Assembly (NCBI GenBank): GCA_035341015.1 | Contig: DAOQUL010000001.1 | Coordinates: 1-64,000, forward strand | Length of the DNA stretch: 64,000 nucleotides | Reading direction: 5' to 3' | Origin: JAKQIM01 sp029557965 | Lineage (GTDB): Bacteria; Chloroflexota; Anaerolineae; Anaerolineales; UBA4823 | Part shown: positions 59,122 to 64,000 of the stretch, piece after piece | How positions within the stretch are numbered: the stretch's first letter is position 1 | Layout: each line of letters starts with the position of its first letter | Made by a program: the position numbers and the translations under genes | The notes under the pieces: model-generated | Databases searched by the model: none | Told to the model about the DNA's origin: nothing | Seen by the model: the letters and a program-made list of their open reading frames with translations, nothing else

Positions 59122-60462
59122 CTAATTTTGCAGGGTGAGTGGGCATCCCCCGCCGCATTCGGCGAGCAGGGAGCAGTTAGTACATTTCTCGGCAACCATC
59201 CGTCGCTCGCGCAAGCTGACAGAGAGTGGGTGGTTCCAGATTGCGTTCCAGTCTTGCGTGAGCAAACTCCCTAAGGATTGGTAATAGGATTGGCAGGGGA
59301 TCACATCCCCATTGGGCTCAACGCACATGTTATATAGTGCTGCTGTACAGCCTTTTACCCCTAAATCCAATAGGGTTGGATCGAAATTGCAGTACTGGGT
59401 TGGGGTATACCAGATCAGGCGTTGCTCATGTTCCTGGGTTCGTTGGCGGGCGAGTTCCAGCAGGCTGGAAAGCTCACTTTCCAGCAGGCCGGTGTTCACC
59501 GTCTTCCCGCGGCCCGAATAGATCAGGGCATTCAAACCCACAGTGGGCACGCCCAACTCAGCCAGGAAGTCTAGGGTTTCAGCCATGTAGGGGCTGTTAT
59601 CTTGCAGCATGGTGGTGTTGGTCATCACGAACAACGGACTATTCAAAACGTTGCGCAAGCCAGCGACGGTTTGTTTCCAGGCACCAGGCGCACAAACCAT
59701 CCGGTCATGAATATTGGCATCGTGCGACTCAAGGGTGATCTGCACATGGTCCAGGCCGGCTTCTACCAGGCGTTCTACAAAGTGTGGATCGCTCAGCCGC
59801 CGGGCATTGGTGTTCAGACCGGTGATCTGCCCGGCTTGTTCGGCGTGTGCCACCAGTTCGGGCAGGTCATTGCGCAAGGTCGGCTCGCCCCCGGTGAATA
59901 CAATGTGTGGAATGCCAATCTGCCACAGCCGGTCGATGATCGTTTTCCATTCTTCAGTAGACAGTTCAGGATAACTGCGGGGACGGGCATTGTAGCAGTG
60001 GGCGCAGTCGTTATTACAACGATAGGTAAGTGCCAGGTCCATGCGGTAAGGGGCAGATGGGCGGGCGCTGAAGGGGGCAGTTACTTCTAATTCAAGATCA
60101 TGGATTGGGCAGGGGCCATCTGGGCGGATCAGCTCGTCAAGTTGGGCCGAGAATTGCGTATAGTCGTCAGAAGCTTGCCTGGCAGGAACATTAAAAGTGC
60201 GCCGGATGGCTTGCACGGCTTGTTGGGGGGTGGTTTCGTCAAGCGCAAGGCGCGCCATCAAGGCGGCGCTTGGGTTAAGGTGCAGGGCGCGGTTGGCATT
60301 GATCAACAGCAAGCCGTGCCCATCTGGTTCGATGCGTAAGTGCATGCGGCTGCGCTCGTCCAGCCCACGGCGTTCATAGTGGTATAAACCTGGGGTTAGC
60401 TTTGCGCCAGGCCGTTCATTTGTCCGGCCGCGCATGCGCTCCAACAAAGTTCGCAAACTCAT
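59122..60462 (-). CDS. radical SAM/SPASM protein with PqqD-like N-terminal domain, probable peptide maturase
   Basis: A 446-residue enzyme. The PqqD-like (RiPP-recognition) region spans about 25-112 (HLRIEPDGHGLLLINANRAL, HLNPSAALMARLAL). The radical SAM core carries CNNDCAHCYN (Cys149, 153, 156), then FTGGEPTLRND (about 189-199). The SPASM domain has cysteines in GCTAAL, MCVEPNGDVIPC and CTNCSLLAECGGGC at the end. This layout matches maturases that modify peptide or protein cysteines, tyrosines or other side chains. The likely substrate is the Cys-Ala tail of the protein encoded 25 bases upstream. TTG 60480 is an alternative start. Confidence 0.92.
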   Translation of the reverse strand: MSLRTLLERMRGRTNERPGAKLTPGLYHYERRGLDERSRMHLRIEPDGHGLLLINANRALHLNPSAALMARLALDETTPQQAVQAIRRTFNVPARQASDDYTQFSAQLDELIRPDGPCPIHDLELEVTAPFSARPSAPYRMDLALTYRCNNDCAHCYNARPRSYPELSTEEWKTIIDRLWQIGIPHIVFTGGEPTLRNDLPELVAHAEQAGQITGLNTNARRLSDPHFVERLVEAGLDHVQITLESHDANIHDRMVCAPGAWKQTVAGLRNVLNSPLFVMTNTTMLQDNSPYMAETLDFLAELGVPTVGLNALIYSGRGKTVNTGLLESELSSLLELARQRTQEHEQRLIWYTPTQYCNFDPTLLDLGVKGCTAALYNMCVEPNGDVIPCQSYYQSLGSLLTQDWNAIWNHPLSVSLRERRMVAEKCTNCSLLAECGGGCPLTLQN

Positions 60463-60486
60463 CTTGGCACCGGTTTGCAATTCCGA

Positions 60487-62163
60487 TTAGCGGCCGCCGC
60501 CGGCGCAGGCGCAGGCGCAGCCGGCGCAAGCACAGGCGCAAGCACAAGCACAGCCACCGCTCCGGCCACCACCACCGCCGCGCGAGCGGCCTGAGGAGGA
60601 TGTGGATGGTTTGGGGGGCGGGTTGGTGACGCCGGTGACGCGAGAGGTAAAATTGCCGACGTCTCCCAAAACCTTGCCCGAGAAGGTTTGCACGCCGTTG
60701 ACCACCGAGGCAGCAAAATCTGAGCCGGGCAAATGGGGCATGGAGACCGGGCCGGATGACGGGCTGGATGGTGCGGATGTGCTGACCTTGGGCGCGGAGT
60801 GATACGAAGGATCATAGCGTCCCCACCATGTGGGGACATAAACCGGCGCGTTGCGGAAGACATCGCGGGTGCGGTCGTCGTAATTGCGGTCCAGCATGGT
60901 CCATTCCATTACATTATCGAATACCTGGCTCTTTACCTCGGGGGTATTGGCGGCTTCTACCTGGGACCAGGCGCGCTTGGTGATATCGCGATAGTAATCC
61001 AGGGTCTCTTTACGGCTGAAACCTTTCATTTTTTCGCCAACGCTGCGCACCAGGGCAACAACGGTGTCGCGCAGGGCTTTGGTGCGGTTGGCCCCGCTTT
61101 CTGCCATGGCGGTAAGAAAATCTTTGTCGTAGCTGGTCAGGCTTTCAGGCTGGGGCTCGCTGACCTTGAGTGTGAGCGGATCGCGCTTGGTGACTTCGGC
61201 GGCGTTCTTCTTGATTACGCTGAACAAGATCATGGTCAAGACCTTGTCGAGCGGTTCTTCCAGAAGAATGGCTGCTTCTACAGCGGTCAGACCGCGTTTG
61301 ATGCCGTGGCCTTCGATCTTGATCTTGGGCGGCAGGTACTGAAGCTTGCGCTTATTCTCTGAATATATGCCCCATCCGATCGAGCCTACAAAGAACGAGA
61401 CGCAGCAGAATGGGATCAAGATTTCGGCGTCGACATGTTTGATCCAGGCAAATGGGTTTGGGCGTACAATGGAAGAGTCTGGGATGTAGCTCTTGGGGAA
61501 AGATGCGCCAAACTGGTATTGTGTATAACCATTGGCATTTGGGTTGTTCCAGGTGTAAATGATCCTGCCTTCGTCGTCAAAACCGGTTTGTGGTTCATCG
61601 GGGAAGCCAGACGGCGCAGCATGCCAGCGCGGTTCATCTGGCTGGACGCCTGGGGGCAGGTGGTAAGTAACCGTCAGGTCAGTTTTACCGTAAATGATAC
61701 TTGAGATGAAGTAGGCGTTTTTAAAGACCGCGCTGGCATAATCGGGATCTTTGGAGTCGGCATACAAGACGCTCGAAACCTTGCCCACATAGATGCGAAC
61801 GGTGCCGGTTTGGCCTGGCGGTATCGAGTGGGCGCCTAATCCGACCGCAACACCATCGCTCCCTTCGCCTTGGAACTCAGAGCGCGAAATGTAAGTCAAC
61901 GGGTTTCCATCAACGCTGGCAGAAATGCTTGTCACATCAAAATCACTGTTCGGCAGGCCAAGGTCAACGTATTCAATAGCATGACCGGATGGATCATTGG
62001 CGAAGACAAACGTATAATCAAGGGATTGGGTGCCGTCTTCATTCCAAAAAACATCAATGGTCAACTGTGGAAGTTGAAAATAATAGTCTTGAGCCAGGGC
62101 TGAGGTGGGCAATGCCAGGCATAGCAATGCCAGCAGGGCCATCAAACCAATACGCTTAATCAT
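60487..62163 (-). CDS. secreted DUF2207-like membrane protein with C-terminal Cys-Ala repeat tail
   Basis: A 558-residue protein with a signal peptide (about 1-24, ending TSALA), an extracytoplasmic beta-rich DUF2207-like domain (about 25-245), one membrane helix (about 249-272, ILIPFCCVSFFVGSIGWGIY), a cytoplasmic helical part with GLTAVEAAILLEEPLDKVL (about 296-314), then a Ser/Pro-rich linker and Gly/Arg-rich stretch. It ends in eight cysteines alternating with alanine in two blocks: CACACACACAG (538-548) and CACACAGGGR (549-558). Related DUF2207 proteins usually end in Gly-rich tails without cysteines. The tail is encoded by mixed codons (TGC/TGT, GCC/GCT), so it is not a simple DNA repeat. 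ATG 62163 follows GGAGG. It is probably the substrate of the downstream radical SAM pair. Confidence 0.9.
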   Translation of the reverse strand: MIKRIGLMALLALLCLALPTSALAQDYYFQLPQLTIDVFWNEDGTQSLDYTFVFANDPSGHAIEYVDLGLPNSDFDVTSISASVDGNPLTYISRSEFQGEGSDGVAVGLGAHSIPPGQTGTVRIYVGKVSSVLYADSKDPDYASAVFKNAYFISSIIYGKTDLTVTYHLPPGVQPDEPRWHAAPSGFPDEPQTGFDDEGRIIYTWNNPNANGYTQYQFGASFPKSYIPDSSIVRPNPFAWIKHVDAEILIPFCCVSFFVGSIGWGIYSENKRKLQYLPPKIKIEGHGIKRGLTAVEAAILLEEPLDKVLTMILFSVIKKNAAEVTKRDPLTLKVSEPQPESLTSYDKDFLTAMAESGANRTKALRDTVVALVRSVGEKMKGFSRKETLDYYRDITKRAWSQVEAANTPEVKSQVFDNVMEWTMLDRNYDDRTRDVFRNAPVYVPTWWGRYDPSYHSAPKVSTSAPSSPSSGPVSMPHLPGSDFAASVVNGVQTFSGKVLGDVGNFTSRVTGVTNPPPKPSTSSSGRSRGGGGGRSGGCACACACACAGCACACAGGGR

Positions 62164-62225
62164 CCGTTTCCTCCATCCATACAGCATGGGCCGTGCAAGC
62201 TAGACAATATCGGCGAAAGAAACCT

Positions 62226-62591
62226 TTACCACTTCGGTTCTTCGGTGAGCTGGTAAGTGGTTTTGCAGTATGGGCAAGAAACCACCGGGGCGCCGGCAAC
62301 CATTTGGATATTGTCCATGGTCAGAGCGCCGCCGCATGATTTGCATTTCATCGTGTCCAGGTTCACATTGGCGGGCAGGTCGATGTTCAATGTGACGTTC
62401 TCACCGCTTGCGCCGGATGGCGCACGCCGGCTGGCAAACCAGATCAGCCCAAAGCCAATTGCTACACTGATCAGGCCAATTGGAATCCATGCTGTGCTGC
62501 CCTGGGGGCTAAAGGCGCCCCAGATGAATAGAACACCAAAGAAAATTAAGATAGCTGCTGAAATATAGGCAATGATTTTGCCAGTGCTCAT
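62226..62591 (-). CDS. small membrane protein with cytoplasmic zinc ribbon
   Basis: A 121-residue protein with two helices (about residues 6-27, IIAYISAAILIFFGVLFIWG, and 35-52) followed by a soluble domain with KCKSCGGALT (about 82-91) and SCPYCKTTYQL (about 104-114), a zinc ribbon. GGAGG precedes its ATG. It ends 62 bases before the DUF2207-like gene in the same direction and is probably the first gene of that operon. Function unknown; a structural or quality-control partner is possible. Confidence 0.75.
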   Translation of the reverse strand: MSTGKIIAYISAAILIFFGVLFIWGAFSPQGSTAWIPIGLISVAIGFGLIWFASRRAPSGASGENVTLNIDLPANVNLDTMKCKSCGGALTMDNIQMVAGAPVVSCPYCKTTYQLTEEPKW

Positions 62592-62653
62592 ATGAACCTC
62601 CGTTCAAAAACAGTTTACATCGGAAGCGAGAAAGAAGCAAGGGATAATCCGCT

Positions 62654-63808
62654 TCACAGGGCTTCTTGAAGAATTTCTTCTAGCTTGGCTAGAGAGAACT
62701 GAATGGGGTTGCCTTTCATACTGCTTGCCCGGGCTGATTTTTCAGCTACATCGGGCAGGTGGGCGAGCGCCAGGCCATAGACAGACAAGGATGGAATATT
62801 CAGCGTTTTGCACAGCGCGCTGACCCAGGCCACGCCATCTTCAGCCTGGGCATGCCGGCTGCCGGTCAGGATTTGGGCAATTTCATTGTAGCGCGCTAGC
62901 ACGGGGTTGAGCAGCTCACTTTGCCTGGCTGCCTCCAGGTTGGCTCGCATCACAAAGGGCAGCAGGCGGGCGCAGATGGCCCCATGCGGCGCAGAAAGGA
63001 TCCCACCCAACGGCCCCGCAAAACCGTGCACCGCGCCCAGGCGGGCATTGGCCAGTGCCAGGCCTCCAAACAGGCTGGCCAGAGACATATCCTGGCGGGC
63101 GGTAATATCTGAACCATTTTCATAGGCTCGCGGCAACCCATGAGCGGCCATCTGTAAACCTTCTTTGCAAATGGCATCTGTGAGTGGGTTGGGGGCATTG
63201 CATGTATAGGGCTCGATCAATTGGGTCAGGGCATCAAGGCCTGTGGTGGCGGTGACCTGGGGTGGTAGGCTGTAGGTTAGCTCTGGGTCGACCAATGCCA
63301 TCCGCGGCAGCATGAAGGGGCTGCGCAAGCTTACTTTCACCTGCTGATCTGTGGAGGTGAGCACCGCGTTGCGGGTGACCTCTGAACCTGTGCCGGCAGT
63401 TGTGGGAATTGCGATGTAAGGGCAAGATGGCTGTGCCAGCGCCTGGCCGCGGCCAATCACTTCCAGGTAATCCAGCAGTTCGCCTGGGTTGGCGAGCAAG
63501 ATGGCAATGGCTTTGCCTGTGTCTAGGGCGCTTCCGCCGCCCAGGCCAATTACCAGGTCACAATCATGCTGCCGCGCAAGGATAATGCCCTGCTGCACCA
63601 ACTCGATCGTGGGCTCGTGTTCTACGCTCAAGGCGATATGGTCTAAGCCTTGTGCGTCCAACAATGCCTGGATCTGGGCGGTTTGCGCGCTAGGCCTGCC
63701 GGTAACCAGCAGAGGGCGGCTCCCAAAGCTGTGTGCTAGTTTGCCGACCTCTTGGGATACGCCGGCCCCAAACAAAATACGCGTGGCGGTGGCAAACTCG
63801 AACTGCAT
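62654..63808 (-). CDS. iron-containing alcohol dehydrogenase (maleylacetate reductase-like)
   Basis: A 384-residue group III alcohol dehydrogenase. The NAD site is GLGGGSALDTGKAIA (about 92-106) and YIAIPTTAGTGSEVTRNAVL (about 131-150). The metal ligands are visible: Asp in DALTQLIEPYTC (about 190-201, DxxxH-like first part), and GAVHGFAGPLGGILSAPHGAICA with the two conserved His residues (about 256-278). It reduces aldehydes or oxidises alcohols; the substrate is unknown. ATG 63808 overlaps the stop codon of the upstream monooxygenase gene (ATGA). Confidence 0.9.
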   Translation of the reverse strand: MQFEFATATRILFGAGVSQEVGKLAHSFGSRPLLVTGRPSAQTAQIQALLDAQGLDHIALSVEHEPTIELVQQGIILARQHDCDLVIGLGGGSALDTGKAIAILLANPGELLDYLEVIGRGQALAQPSCPYIAIPTTAGTGSEVTRNAVLTSTDQQVKVSLRSPFMLPRMALVDPELTYSLPPQVTATTGLDALTQLIEPYTCNAPNPLTDAICKEGLQMAAHGLPRAYENGSDITARQDMSLASLFGGLALANARLGAVHGFAGPLGGILSAPHGAICARLLPFVMRANLEAARQSELLNPVLARYNEIAQILTGSRHAQAEDGVAWVSALCKTLNIPSLSVYGLALAHLPDVAEKSARASSMKGNPIQFSLAKLEEILQEAL

Positions 63809-64000
63809 CACCAACCTGCCTCTTCAGGAAAAACATTTGTATACTTGATCCCTGTGCGTGGCTCCGCCATCATCTCTGCCACTGTGTCGCGCCACTTTGC
63901 ATAGTGGGCGGTTTCTTTGTGCTGTGCAGGCGCTTCTGGTGTGCGATAGACCTCGACCAATACAAAGCGCGTTGGGTCCTCATTCTGTTGGAGCACATCA
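63808..64000 (-). CDS. antibiotic biosynthesis monooxygenase-fold protein, 5' end cut by the window
   Basis: The last 64 codons of an ABM/YgiN-like dimeric ferredoxin-fold protein. DVLQQNEDPTRFVLVEVYRT, PAQHKETAHYAKW and AEMMAEPRTGIKYTNVFPEE are typical of the family, which includes quinol monooxygenases and heme-degrading enzymes. The frame runs off the window at 64000. The first M-like codon at 63996 is an internal GTG, not the start. It is translationally coupled to the alcohol dehydrogenase. Confidence 0.85.
   Translation of the reverse strand, partial: DVLQQNEDPTRFVLVEVYRTPEAPAQHKETAHYAKWRDTVAEMMAEPRTGIKYTNVFPEEAGW

Noticed and set aside
60487..60600. The Cys-Ala tail as a sequencing or assembly artefact of a GC repeat.
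   Set aside because: Codon use varies within the repeat and the frame closes at a proper stop just before the next gene.

Overview
The window reads as a chromosomal segment of a Chloroflexota bacterium, most likely class Anaerolineae (inference). The clues are a fused transaldolase/glucose-6-phosphate isomerase, a SUF-only Fe-S operon under a SufR-type regulator, an anaerobic Hdr/formate dehydrogenase cluster with a fused MetV-MetF, and heptose genes of the GDP-heptose type with no LPS assembly gene in view. Coding density is high and most genes sit in short operons with clear Shine-Dalgarno sequences.

Region 1 (1-16 kb) is an exopolysaccharide or cell-surface glycan locus. It holds GT-C and GT4 glycosyltransferases, a polyprenyl-phosphate sugar transferase, heptose-7-phosphate kinase, isomerase (broken by a one-base frameshift) and phosphatase, an NAD-dependent epimerase, a Wzz/BY-kinase fusion with a tyrosine-rich tail, a flippase-like membrane protein, a WecG/TagA transferase, a low-molecular-weight tyrosine phosphatase, a large GT-C-like membrane protein and a glycosidase-like lipoprotein. 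Three hairpins of 43-47 bp (two inside genes) and two tandem-repeat blocks also lie here. Region 2 (16-18 kb) has an ECF sigma factor, two small membrane proteins and an esterase.

Region 3 (18-30.5 kb, all minus strand) is an anaerobic C1 and electron-transfer block: hdrC-hdrB-hdrA-mvhD, a 4Fe-4S dicluster protein, a selenocysteine formate dehydrogenase with a visible SECIS hairpin, a ferritin-like protein, a formate channel, CBS and cyclic-nucleotide-domain proteins, malic enzyme and fused MetV-MetF. Together these suggest formate-linked flavin electron bifurcation serving the methyl branch of the Wood-Ljungdahl pathway. Region 4 (30.9-36.1 kb) is a non-oxidative pentose-phosphate operon (tkt, rpiB, tal-pgi).

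Region 5 (36-50 kb) holds housekeeping and signalling genes: acyl-CoA ligase, miaA, YraN, a glycosyltransferase, phosphohexomutase, TatD, a polyprenyl synthase, tRNA-Met with its own promoter and terminator, a cNMP-histidine kinase with a response regulator, and a divergent TPR-CHAT protease-like protein. Region 6 (49.4-56.5 kb) is the SUF system: sufR and a DUF59 protein face sufC-sufB-sufD-(unknown small protein)-sufS-sufU-Rieske, across back-to-back promoters set in an inverted repeat.

Region 7 (57-64 kb) contains the most striking system. A secreted DUF2207-like membrane protein ends in a Cys-Ala repeat tail with eight cysteines. It is followed by a radical SAM/SPASM enzyme with a PqqD-like N-terminus, then a paralogue of that enzyme that has lost all its Fe-S cysteines. 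A small zinc-ribbon membrane protein precedes them. This looks like a post-translational modification system acting on the Cys-Ala tail. The window closes with an iron-type alcohol dehydrogenase and a cut-off monooxygenase-fold gene.
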